The notes: generated by a model from the letters alone, not told the origin. Shown: positions 1 to 6,197, counted from the first letter of the stretch. The stretch is 7,185 bases of DNA from Mycobacterium sp. (GCA_028706695.1 JAQTVU010000117.1:1-7185); one strand, 5' to 3'. Program-made: numbers and translations.

Positions 1-1099
1 AGCTGAGCAACCATGGCACGCCGACGGCGGTGAGCGCCAGCCACCCCCAGCCCATGATCCGGGCGCCCGGGCGCCGGCGCGCTGACCCGTGAAATAGCCA
101 CACCATCAGCGGCACCAGCCACACCCAGTGGTGCGTCCACGAAATCGGCGAGAGCAGCAGCCCGAACAACTCGACCACCAACAGCTTGCCCAGCCGATCG
201 GCTCCGTCCAGCGCGCGCCAGGCCAGCACGGCCAGCACCGCCGTGCTGACGATGGCGGCCAGCACCGGTGGGCCGAAGCCGGCGTCGTGCCCGAGGATGC
301 GGGAGATGCCGCCGCGCCAGGACTGGTTGAACGAGGTGGCGATGGGCCCGACCCGGTGCGCGTCGCCCAGCAGATCGGTGAAGTAGTAGCGGGCCTGATC
401 GCCGACAACCAGGGCCGACGCGCCGACAGTGGCCAGGAAGACCACCGCCGAGAACATCGCCACGGCCCAGCGCCGGACCCCGACCAGATACACCCCGGCG
501 ATCGCCGGCGTCAATTTCACCCCGGCCGCCGCGCCGACCAGCAACCCCGACAGCCACCACCGCGTGGTGCCCGCCGCCCAGAGCACCAGCAGCATCAGCA
601 GCACGTTGATCTGCCCGTAGTCGAAGGTGCTGCGCAACGGCTCGATCCAGATGGTGACCGCAGTCCACACCATCGCCAGACGGGCAGCCCGGGGGCCGGT
701 GGAGACGCCCATCAAGCGCTGGCTGATCCGTATCGCGCCGTAGAGCGCGCCCATCGTCGCGAGCTGCCACAGGAAGGCGACCGTCCCGAAGGGCAGCAGG
801 CGCAGCGGGTAGAAGACGACCGCCGCGAACGGCGGGTAGGTGAATGGCAGCGGGAAGTCCGGTGTCTGATCGGCGTAGACGTAGCTGTACAGGGTGCCGG
901 GGTGGTCGACGGCGGCCGCGCCGCCGAGGTAGACGTGCAGGTCGACGAAGTTCGCGCCGTTGGGCGCCAGGTATGTCCAGGCAAGGCGCACGGCGACGCT
1001 CACGGCCAGCAGCACGGGCGCGACCGCGTCCAACCGCCTGCCGATGGTTGCCGCCGGGGCGGCCGAGGTGGTGTCTATCCGCCCGACTTTATTAGCCAT
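1..1099 (-). CDS. pimE: PimE polyprenol-phosphate-mannose-dependent alpha-1,2-mannosyltransferase, 3' end cut by window
   Basis: Integral membrane GT-C (GT87-type) mannosyltransferase. In mycobacteria PimE adds the alpha-1,2-linked mannose that converts PIM4 towards the polar PIM5/PIM6, using polyprenol-phosphate-mannose on the outer face of the plasma membrane. I translated 366 codons; the usual length is about 430, so roughly the last 60 residues lie outside the window. Visible features: a hydrophobic segment at about 25-45; the first-loop motif NFVDLHVY with Asp53, which matches the essential loop Asp of Pim[13 protein letters not shown] at 80-91; FDYGQIN at 159-165; and a conserved SPISWTHHW at 317-325, with several hydrophobic spans between. 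ATG at 1099 is the only possible start: an in-frame TGA lies at 1151-1153 and no ATG, GTG or TTG falls between. No Shine-Dalgarno or leaderless -10 precedes it, which is odd. It is divergent from the secreted Ala/Pro-rich pair. Confidence 0.93.
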   Translation of the reverse strand, partial: MANKVGRIDTTSAAPAATIGRRLDAVAPVLLAVSVAVRLAWTYLAPNGANFVDLHVYLGGAAAVDHPGTLYSYVYADQTPDFPLPFTYPPFAAVVFYPLRLLPFGTVAFLWQLATMGALYGAIRISQRLMGVSTGPRAARLAMVWTAVTIWIEPLRSTFDYGQINVLLMLLVLWAAGTTRWWLSGLLVGAAAGVKLTPAIAGVYLVGVRRWAVAMFSAVVFLATVGASALVVGDQARYYFTDLLGDAHRVGPIATSFNQSWRGGISRILGHDAGFGPPVLAAIVSTAVLAVLAWRALDGADRLGKLLVVELFGLLLSPISWTHHWVWLVPLMVWLFHGSARRRPGARIMGWGWLALTAVGVPWLLS

Positions 1100-1193
1100 C
1101 GCGGCAGCTGCGGCGAGCTGATCGGGAGTGGTAGCGCGGTGGGCGCGCGGTCACCGTCGCCGCTCGTCTCAGTAACGATTCAAATAAATGCCA

Positions 1194-1206
1194 CAAGTGT
1201 CACTTG
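1194..1206. promoter_or_regulatory. Perfect 13-bp inverted repeat, operator-like
   Basis: CAAGTG-T-CACTTG is a perfect 6+1+6 palindrome in the 168-bp divergent region between pimE and the secreted-protein genes. It sits beside the only clearly AT-rich stretch of that region (about 1171-1197). Its right arm overlaps the proposed -35 box of the plus-strand promoter. The shape suits a dimeric repressor site. Which regulator would bind is unknown, and a chance palindrome is possible. Confidence 0.4.
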
Positions 1207-1231
1207 AGCCACACCAGTATCAACGTAGCTT
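1204..1231 (+). promoter_or_regulatory. Possible SigA-like promoter for the secreted Ala/Pro-rich pair
   Basis: TTGAGC (1204-1209) and TAGCTT (1226-1231) are separated by 16 bp, giving an acceptable -35/-10 pair. The -10 ends 36 bp before the ATG at 1268, leaving room for a short leader with the AGGGAG ribosome binding site at 1258-1263. This is inferred from the sequence only; no start site is known. Confidence 0.4.
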
Positions 1232-1267
1232 TGGCTCGGGACCTGTCGTCGACAACCAGGGAGAATC

Positions 1268-1945
1268 ATGCCAACCATTTGGACCTATCTGCGCGCAACC
1301 GCCGTCGTGGCCGGTTCGTCCGCAGCGCTGCTGGCCGGCGGGATCGCACACGCCGACCCCGCACCGGGGGCGCCGCCCATGCCAAACATCCCGCAGCAGC
1401 TGATCAGTTCGGCGGCCAACGCGCCGCAAATCCTGCAAAACCTCGCGACCGCGCTTGGCGCCACTCCGCCCGCCGCTCCGCCGTCGGCGCCCGGCATCAG
1501 CTTTCCGGGCGTGACGCCGGCCGCGGCGTCGGCACCCGCGTCGCCCCCGGCGGCCATCCCGGGCCTTCCCGGGCTCACGGCACCGGCGGCCGGCGCCCCG
1601 GCCCAGGCGGCTCCGGCGCTTCCGGGACTTCCGGCTTCGATCCCGGGGCTGACCCCGCCGCCGCCCGCGGCGCCGGCCGCCCCGGCGGCTCCGGGCCTGC
1701 CGCTGTCGATCCCCGGCCTGACGCCGCCGCCGCCCGCGGCGCCGGCCACTCCGCAGACACCGCAGGCCAAGATCGACATGCCCGCACTGCCGGGACTGCC
1801 GGTTAATGTGCCACCGCAGGTCACGCTGCCCAACGATCTGCCGGCGCTTGCCCCCGCGGCCCCGGCGGCCGGCCCGGTTGCCCCCGCGGCCCCGGCGGCC
1901 GGCCCGGTTGCCCCGGCGGCGCCGCTGCCTGCCGCGTTGCCTTGA
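1268..1945 (+). CDS. Secreted Ala/Pro-rich protein, Rv1158c-like
   Basis: A 225-residue exported protein of unknown function. An N-terminal signal peptide (basic Arg9, hydrophobic core about 11-25) ends at AHA-DP, so signal peptidase I probably cuts after Ala29. Without a lipobox Cys it is not a lipoprotein. A short helix-like segment, PQQLISSAANAPQILQNLAT (42-61), follows. The rest is low-complexity Pro/Ala, with an imperfect 23-residue-period repeat (120-160, core SIPGLTPPPPAAPA) and two perfect decapeptides APAAPAAGPV (195-214). AGGGAG at 1258-1263 is a good ribosome site for the ATG. The downstream secreted gene starts 45 bp after the stop, so the two are probably co-transcribed. The Pro-rich body suggests an extended, wall-spanning region, but that is inference. 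Similarity to Rv1158c is from recognition and position. Confidence 0.85.
   Translation: MPTIWTYLRATAVVAGSSAALLAGGIAHADPAPGAPPMPNIPQQLISSAANAPQILQNLATALGATPPAAPPSAPGISFPGVTPAAASAPASPPAAIPGLPGLTAPAAGAPAQAAPALPGLPASIPGLTPPPPAAPAAPAAPGLPLSIPGLTPPPPAAPATPQTPQAKIDMPALPGLPVNVPPQVTLPNDLPALAPAAPAAGPVAPAAPAAGPVAPAAPLPAALP
1625..1747 (+). repeat. Two-copy 69-bp-period coding repeat
   Basis: The 54-bp segments at 1625-1678 and 1694-1747 both encode PGL-type turns followed by SIPGLTPPPPAAPA (residues 120-137 and 143-160). Their 3' halves are nearly identical and their 5' halves have drifted. A third, degraded copy may begin near residue 172 (PALPGLPVNVP). It keeps the reading frame. Confidence 0.75.
1848..1914 (+). 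repeat. Perfect 30-bp tandem repeat near the 3' end of the Rv1158c-like gene
   Basis: Two identical 30-bp units (1850-1879 and 1880-1909), plus a few matching flanking bases, encode APAAPAAGPV twice. There are no silent differences between the copies, so the duplication is recent or kept uniform by slippage or recombination. Copy number may vary between strains without a frameshift, since 30 is divisible by 3. Confidence 0.85.
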
Positions 1946-1980
1946 GAAATCCCGTAGACAGCTAGCCCACCACCGAAACC

Positions 1981-1985
1981 GGAGG
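1981..1985 (+). promoter_or_regulatory. Strong Shine-Dalgarno that fixes a GTG start
   Basis: GGAGG lies 5 nt before GTG at 1991. It supports this GTG as the start of the second secreted-protein gene and reads directly into a good signal peptide. Confidence 0.75.
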
Positions 1986-1990
1986 ACATC

Positions 1991-2941
1991 GTGGCAATCA
2001 ATCGGAACCTGTCCAAAGGTTTGGCTGCTGTCGTCGCGGCATCGGCTGCCGCGTTCGGGCTGTGCCCGGGCGCGGCGGCCGATCCAGCGGTTCCACAACC
2101 GCAGCCGAATGCCGCCCAACAGCTACCGGGCCTGCCGGCGTTGTCGGAGCTGAGCCCGATAATCCAGCAGGCGGCCGGCAATCCCGAGCAGGCCACCCAG
2201 CTGCTCATGGCCGCCGCGCAGGCTTTCACCCACAATCCGACCGCGCCCGGCGAATCCAAGAACCTGGCCGCGTCGGTCAATCAGTTCGTGCGCGAGCCGG
2301 GTGCACCGGCGCCGAATGGCGTCACCGGCCCGGGCGGCGCTCCGGTGGCGCACGTGCCGGCGGAGGGCATACAGCCCGGCCTGCAGGCGCACCTGCCGAC
2401 GGGAATCGATCCGGCGCATGCGGCGGGTCCCGCCCCGCAGGCGCCGTCCGCCCCCGAGGCCGCGCCCGCCCCGGCACCGGCTCCCGCGCCGGGCGGCCCC
2501 GCCCCGGCGGCGAATTCGGACCTGGGCCCGGACGCCCCGCCCACGCAGGACTTCTTGTATCCCTCGATCGGCACCAATTGCCTTGCGGACGGCGGTAACT
2601 CGATCGCAACCGCGCTGTCGGTGGCGGGGCCGGCCAAGATCCCGCTTCCCGGCCCGCAGCCCGGCCAGACCGCCTACGTGTTCACCGCGGTGGGCACCCC
2701 CGGACCCGCCGAGGTGCAGAAGCTGCCGTTGAACGTCACCTGGGTGAACCTGACCACCGGCAAGTCCGGGAGCGTCACGCTCAAACCGCGCCCAGACCTC
2801 AACCCCGACGGGCCGACCACCTTGACCGCGATCGCCGACACCGGGTCGGGCAGCGTCATGTCGACGATCTTCGGGCAGGTCACCACCAAGGAAAAGCAGT
2901 GCCAATTCATGCCCACGATCGGCTCCACCGTCGTGCCGTAG
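1991..2941 (+). CDS. Secreted Ala/Pro-rich protein with conserved C-terminal domain, Rv1157c-like
   Basis: A 316-residue exported protein of unknown function. The signal peptide (Lys/Arg-containing start, hydrophobic 11-24) ends at AAA-DP, with likely cleavage after Ala30. Cys25 lies inside the signal and has no lipobox. Next come a Gln/Leu-rich helical segment (41-80) resembling the one in the preceding gene, a Pro/Ala linker (103-184, densest at 144-172) and a more complex C-terminal domain (185-316) predicted to be beta-rich. That domain holds the only two cysteines of the mature protein, Cys197 (GTNCLADGG) and Cys304 (KQCQF), near its two ends, which suggests a disulfide closing the domain. 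The linker-plus-domain layout would hold a folded module away from its anchor point; this is inference. A strong hairpin follows the stop. Its Rv1157c identity rests on recognition and gene order. Confidence 0.87.
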   Translation: MAINRNLSKGLAAVVAASAAAFGLCPGAAADPAVPQPQPNAAQQLPGLPALSELSPIIQQAAGNPEQATQLLMAAAQAFTHNPTAPGESKNLAASVNQFVREPGAPAPNGVTGPGGAPVAHVPAEGIQPGLQAHLPTGIDPAHAAGPAPQAPSAPEAAPAPAPAPAPGGPAPAANSDLGPDAPPTQDFLYPSIGTNCLADGGNSIATALSVAGPAKIPLPGPQPGQTAYVFTAVGTPGPAEVQKLPLNVTWVNLTTGKSGSVTLKPRPDLNPDGPTTLTAIADTGSGSVMSTIFGQVTTKEKQCQFMPTIGSTVVP

Positions 2942-2960
2942 CACCGAAGTGGAGGTGTCC

Positions 2961-2995
2961 GCCCGGCGTGTCCCCGTACCCGGGGCGCGCCGGGC
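2961..2995. terminator. GC-rich two-part hairpin between convergent genes
   Basis: Outer arms GCCCGGCG (2961-2968) and CGCCGGGC (2988-2995) pair perfectly, and inner arms CCCCG (2972-2976) and CGGGG (2981-2985) close a 4-nt loop. It starts 19 bp after the secreted-gene stop and lies 6 bp beyond the stop of the opposing DUF1059-like gene, so it could end transcription from both sides. There is no T-run on either side, so it is not a classical intrinsic terminator; mycobacterial terminators often lack one. Confidence 0.6.
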
Positions 2996-3001
2996 ACTCG
3001 T

Positions 3002-3147
3002 CTAATACGCCATGAACAAGATCGCGTCGCGGTCGTGCTCGAGGCCCGGATGAACGGCGGCCAGGTGGGCCTGGGTCACTCGACCAGTTCGTCCTCGTCC
3101 TTGCCGACGATGGCTTCACCGCACGGACACGTTAGATGTGTCTTCAC
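3002..3147 (-). pseudogene. DUF1059-like small protein, frameshifted
   Basis: From GTG at 3147 (GAAGGG ribosome site at 3155-3160, 7-nt spacing) the reading is V-KTHLTCPCGEAIVGKDEDE and then LVE before a TGA at 3076-3078. The rest of a DUF1059-type protein follows at once in another frame: VTQAHLAAVHPG, then LEHDRDAILFMAY, then TAG at 3002-3004. DUF1059 proteins are about 50-60 residues with a CxC or CxxC metal-like motif near the start and an acidic E/D-ELV segment followed by H-x3/4-HP; both halves fit. The total span is 146 nt, one short of 49 codons, so a single lost base near 3076-3080 explains it. It lies 50 bp downstream of the glycosylase gene on the same strand. I see no slippery heptamer, so programmed frameshifting is unlikely; it is either a real mutation or a sequence error. 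Confidence 0.7.
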
Positions 3148-3163
3148 GATGCCGCCCTTCGCT

Positions 3164-3204
3164 TTCTGTTCGCCCGCTACCTCTTCTGTTTCACCCGCTA
3201 CCTC
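3164..3204 (-). repeat. 20/21-bp tandem duplication including the glycosylase stop codon
   Basis: On the minus strand, GAGGTAGCGGGTGAAACAGA (3185-3204, with one more A at 3184) is followed directly by GAGGTAGCGGGCGAACAGAA (3164-3183). The copies differ by one substitution and one missing base. The first carries the TAG of the glycosylase gene; the second repeats it in the short spacer before the DUF1059-like gene. Confidence 0.8.
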
Positions 3205-3851
3205 GCCGCTTTGGCGGCCGCCTTCATCTGCTTCTTGTGGGATCGCACCCGCCCGAGCGAGTGGGCGTCGACGATGTCGGCGACGGAGATGTGGCTGCCG
3301 GGTTGGCCGAACTCCCCGGCCGCGGCCCGCCAGCCCGCCGGCGTCACACCATACTGCTTGCCGAGCAGCGCCAAAAAGATCTGCGCCTTCTGTGCGCCGA
3401 ACCCAGGCAGGCCTTCGAGCCGCCGCAGCAGTTCCGGTCCGTCGGGTTGACCGGCCAGCCACAAGCCGGCGGCGTCGCCGTCGTAGCGGTCCACGACGAT
3501 GCGCGCGAGGGCCTGGATCCGCTTGGCCATCGATCCCGGAAAGCGGTGTATCGCAGGCTTTTCCGAACACAACGCGGCGAACTTGTCCGGGTCGTGATCG
3601 GCGATCTGGACGGCGTCGAAACCGCCCACCCGGTCGGCGATCTTCTTCGGCCCGGCGAAGGCGGTCTCCATCGGCGCCTGCTGGTCGAGCGCAACACGTT
3701 GCAGATCCAGACGATCGGCAATTTTCTTGGGGCCACGAAACGCAGTTTCGAGGGGAATCTGCTGATCCAGAACCATCCCGACCAACAGTGCAAACGGGTT
3801 GTTGGAAAGGAGTTCATCGGCCTCGGGGTCCTGTGCCAGGCAGAGCTTCAC
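3198..3851 (-). CDS. HhH-GPD-type DNA glycosylase-like protein, Rv1156-like, with internal duplication
   Basis: Predicted base-excision-repair glycosylase fold, 217 residues. The helix-hairpin-helix is at 146-162 (LEGLPGFGAQKAQIFLA), and the LDQQ helix is the counterpart of the GQQ helix in AlkA-like enzymes. The enzyme's substrate is not known to me. The start is taken as GTG at 3851, because the protein then begins MKLCLAQDP as in Rv1156-type proteins and a TACAGT box lies exactly 6 nt upstream; no ribosome site is present. The oddity is that the segment LDQQ..ETAF.GPKKIADR occurs twice in tandem (28-47 and 55-74), where the family is expected to have it once; removing 27 residues gives about 190, near the size I recall for Rv1156. 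The two copies use different codons throughout. Whether the fold tolerates the extra helix pair is unclear, so activity is uncertain. Confidence 0.85.
   Translation of the reverse strand: MKLCLAQDPEADELLSNNPFALLVGMVLDQQIPLETAFRGPKKIADRLDLQRVALDQQAPMETAFAGPKKIADRVGGFDAVQIADHDPDKFAALCSEKPAIHRFPGSMAKRIQALARIVVDRYDGDAAGLWLAGQPDGPELLRRLEGLPGFGAQKAQIFLALLGKQYGVTPAGWRAAAGEFGQPGSHISVADIVDAHSLGRVRSHKKQMKAAAKAAR
3630..3770 (-). repeat. Tandem coding duplication with recoded copies in the glycosylase gene
   Basis: Copy A (3690-3770, residues 28-54) and the core of copy B (3630-3689, residues 55-74) encode LDQQIPLETAFRGPKKIADR and LDQQAPMETAFAGPKKIADR. Protein identity is 17 of 20. DNA identity by hand count is 39 of 60, with 13 of the 17 shared residues written by different synonymous codons. 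Copy A uses AT-ending codons (GAT, ATT, ACT, TTT, CGT, AAA), copy B GC-ending ones. Copy A ends in LDLQRVA, which aligns with FDAVQIA after copy B. Confidence 0.85.
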
Positions 3852-3857
3852 ACGTCG

Positions 3858-3863
3858 ACTGTA
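3858..3863 (-). promoter_or_regulatory. Leaderless -10 box for the glycosylase gene
   Basis: TACAGT fits the mycobacterial -10 consensus TANNNT and lies exactly 6 nt before the GTG at 3851, so transcription would start at or next to the start codon. No Shine-Dalgarno is visible, in agreement. Confidence 0.5.
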
Positions 3864-3981
3864 GGACAACCACCAGATGGGGGACACCGCGGATATGGGC
3901 GTATGGCGCACCGCTGTGGACGCCACCCGAAGGTAATGGACACAGACGCGAGTGTGGCGTTGTCGTGTAGGAAAAACACCT

Positions 3982-4155
3982 GTGACCGAGAGCGAAGACG
4001 AGGGACGGCGCGACTGGTTGGCGAAGGTTGCCGCGCACCCAGAGACGACCGAGGCGGACTACGCCGCGGCTGGGTGGCGACGCTTCGCTGTCAAACATGG
4101 AATACCTGGCCCCAGAGCTATTTCGCAGAACAGAGAATCCGCACGGCGCTGGTGA
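3982..4155 (+). CDS. Small hypothetical protein, possibly frameshifted
   Basis: I do not recognise this gene. GTG at 3982 has a modest ribosome site (GTAGGAA at 3967-3973, 8-nt spacing). The 57-residue product begins VTESEDEGRRDWLAKVAAHP, continues ETTEADYAAAGWRRFA, and has mostly GC-ending codons up to about residue 34, which looks like real coding. After IPGP (residues 42-45) the frame becomes atypical and soon stops. If one C is added to the CCCC run at 4110-4113, the reading continues as QSYFAEQRIRTALVRDGLPS and NVAAALSR, which also looks protein-like. The gene may therefore be a longer one broken by a one-base loss. It is divergent from the glycosylase gene. It has no membrane segment or known motif that I can see. 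Confidence 0.45.
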   Translation: MTESEDEGRRDWLAKVAAHPETTEADYAAAGWRRFAVKHGIPGPRAISQNRESARRW

Positions 4156-4418
4156 GGGACGGGCTTCCCAGCAACGTAGCGGCTGCCTTGAGTCGTTCCC
4201 CAGGCCTTTCCCCAGGCCTTTGCCGGGCGGAAGGTCGTCTAGCTCTACGTTGCGAGCGGGTCATGGAAGGGATGTATTGCAACGCCACGACAACTGGCCT
4301 AGGTGGGCCTAGATGTGGCCAAGATGGCCAAGTCAGGTTAGATCCGCTGGCCGCGCACCGCGCCGCCAACCGTGACGTCGCCCCGGCGCGACGCCGAAAT
4401 GCGCTGAGTTGCAGCGTA
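4156..4418. other. Intergenic stretch with short direct repeats, no confident gene
   Basis: No frame here has a convincing start, ribosome site and codon pattern, apart from the possible out-of-frame continuation of the preceding small gene to about 4195. Short repeats stand out: TTCCCCAGGCCT twice in tandem (4196-4219), GGCCTAG at 4296-4302 and 4306-4312, and TGGCCAAG at 4316-4323 and 4325-4332. The composition is less GC-biased than in the flanking genes. It may be decayed coding DNA. Confidence 0.5.
4196..4219. repeat. Perfect 12-bp tandem repeat, two copies
   Basis: TTCCCCAGGCCT occurs twice head to tail, followed by TT. Each copy contains the palindrome AGGCCT. It falls in the non-coding or decayed stretch beyond the small hypothetical gene. 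Confidence 0.8.
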
Positions 4419-4625
4419 TTAGCCGCTCTTGCGGCGGAACTCCCGACGGCTCTCCGCCGGGCCGTGTACCCGCGGCTGCTTGTTGCTGGCGTCTTTGTGA
4501 TCCGACCCGCCCGCCGACTTCGCCATCTTGCGGTCCAGCGCCTCCCGGAACTTGCGCTTCGTTTCGTCCTCTGATCCCTCCGACCCCGTGGACTCGGCAT
4601 CTCGCGGAGAGTTCGATTCAGTCAT
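4419..4625 (-). CDS. DUF5302 family small protein
   Basis: A 68-residue, highly charged, soluble protein with no signal or membrane segment. The N-terminal 20 residues are Ser/Glu-rich and probably disordered. The C-terminal part carries the pattern typical of DUF5302: DETKRKFREALDRK (20-33), a central DHKD (42-45), then HGPAESRREFRRKSG (54-68). The function of the family is unknown; the basic, Arg-rich tail might bind RNA or ribosomes, but that is a guess. ATG at 4625 is preceded by TAAGCT exactly 6 nt upstream and by no Shine-Dalgarno, so it is probably leaderless. The PPOX gene ends 44 bp upstream on the same strand. In M. tuberculosis a small gene (Rv1155A) occupies this place next to Rv1155; I have not verified that they match. 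Confidence 0.85.
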   Translation of the reverse strand: MTESNSPRDAESTGSEGSEDETKRKFREALDRKMAKSAGGSDHKDASNKQPRVHGPAESRREFRRKSG

Positions 4626-4631
4626 CCAAGC

Positions 4632-4637
4632 AGCTTA
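4632..4637 (-). promoter_or_regulatory. Leaderless -10 box for the DUF5302 gene
   Basis: TAAGCT (TANNNT) lies 6 nt before the ATG at 4625, in the 44-bp gap after the PPOX gene. It suggests the small gene has its own promoter rather than only read-through. Confidence 0.45.
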
Positions 4638-4669
4638 GAGCGTATCGACCGTTCCGGCAGGCGACACGG

Positions 4670-5704
<1,035 letters not shown>

Positions 5705-5713
<9 letters not shown>

Positions 5714-5734
5714 CGCCGGATAGCGCCGGATAGC
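5705..5734 (+). repeat. Triple tandem decamer across the DUF1697 stop codon
   Basis: GCCGGATAGC occurs three times without a gap. The first copy holds the TAG of the DUF1697 gene (5711-5713). Because the period is 10, the TAGs at 5711, 5721 and 5731 fall in three different frames, so translation stops whatever the frame. Confidence 0.9.
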
Positions 5735-5788
5735 TACGCCCACCAACGCCCTTCTGCCCTACCGCTCCCGATAACCGGCGCAGAACTC

Positions 5789-6166
5789 TTAGCGGCCGCC
5801 CTGTTCGTCGGGCACCGCCGCGATGTAGCGCAGCGCCTCGGCCTTGCCCAGTCCCAGCCCCCGGGCGACCTGGATGTACTCTCGGGCGGCGGCGGCCATC
5901 GCCGCATCCGTCGGGTCATAGCGGGCGATGAATGTGCCGAAGCGGCCGCGGGTTTCGACGATTGCGGCGCTTTCCAGCTCGCGGTAGGCGCGGGCCACGG
6001 TGTTGACGGCCACGCCGAGTTGGCCGGCCAGCTCCCGTACGGTGGGCAGGCGGGTCCCGGGCGGCAACGCGCCCTCCCGCACACCGTCGATTACCTGTGT
6101 CCTGAGCTGGTCGAACAGGGGTTTACGCCCCTTGACGTCGACCCGGAACCATTCACCCAGCTCCAC
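5789..6166 (-). CDS. Short GntR-family regulator, YtrA-like, Rv1152-like
   Basis: A 125-residue DNA-binding protein. A GntR winged helix-turn-helix covers about 15-82: [20 protein letters not shown] (16-35), the [20 protein letters not shown] core (36-55), recognition helix [10 protein letters not shown] (56-65), and wing [12 protein letters not shown] (69-80). Only about 43 residues follow, forming short helices and no ligand-binding FadR/HutC-type domain, which fits the YtrA subfamily; such proteins dimerise through this tail. GTG at 6166 is chosen because it yields [11 protein letters not shown], as in Rv1152. A TTG at 6184 is an alternative, but it would overlap the GATACT box. The gene is divergent from the sirtuin with only 37 bp between start codons, so autoregulation and control of the sirtuin are likely but not shown. 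Confidence 0.92.
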   Translation of the reverse strand: MELGEWFRVDVKGRKPLFDQLRTQVIDGVREGALPPGTRLPTVRELAGQLGVAVNTVARAYRELESAAIVETRGRFGTFIARYDPTDAAMAAAAREYIQVARGLGLGKAEALRYIAAVPDEQGGR

Positions 6167-6172
6167 GCAGCC

Positions 6173-6178
6173 AGTATC
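6173..6178 (-). promoter_or_regulatory. Leaderless -10 box for the GntR gene
   Basis: GATACT, one mismatch from TANNNT, lies 6 nt before the GTG at 6166. The sequence between and before it has no Shine-Dalgarno. It lies back to back with the sirtuin -10, with 13 bp between the two boxes. Confidence 0.4.
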
Positions 6179-6191
6179 CCGCAAGCCCGAC

Positions 6192-6197
6192 TATGTT
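6192..6197 (+). promoter_or_regulatory. Leaderless -10 box for the sirtuin gene
   Basis: TATGTT (TANNNT) is followed by GGGTGA and then the ATG at 6204, a 6-nt gap. GGGTGA touches the start codon, so it is too close to act as a normal ribosome site. Confidence 0.5.

Noticed and set aside
128..1207. Long plus-strand open frame opposite pimE
   Set aside because: It is rich in Arg, Gln, Gly and Pro, has no recognisable motif, and lies wholly opposite a clear PimE reading. High GC makes such antisense frames common.
1625..1914. CRISPR-like array
   Set aside because: The repeats are in-frame coding repeats for Pro/Ala-rich peptides without spacers.
1220..2280. Two long minus-strand open frames opposite the secreted Ala/Pro-rich genes
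   Set aside because: They are low-complexity Gly/Ala/Arg products mirroring the GC-rich repeats on the other strand, and they lack ribosome sites and known motifs.
3070..3080. Programmed -1 frameshift in the DUF1059-like gene
   Set aside because: No X-XXY-YYZ slippery heptamer or clear downstream stem is present at GTCGAGTGACC; a one-base loss is simpler.
3849..3926. Upstream extension of the glycosylase start to 3926
   Set aside because: The added residues show no family similarity, and GTG at 3851 gives the expected N-terminus with a well-placed -10 box.
3138..4574. 478-codon plus-strand open frame across the glycosylase gene and beyond
   Set aside because: Most of it is antisense to a recognisable glycosylase. 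Only the part at about 4110-4195 looks coding, and that is better explained as the frameshifted end of the small gene starting at 3982.
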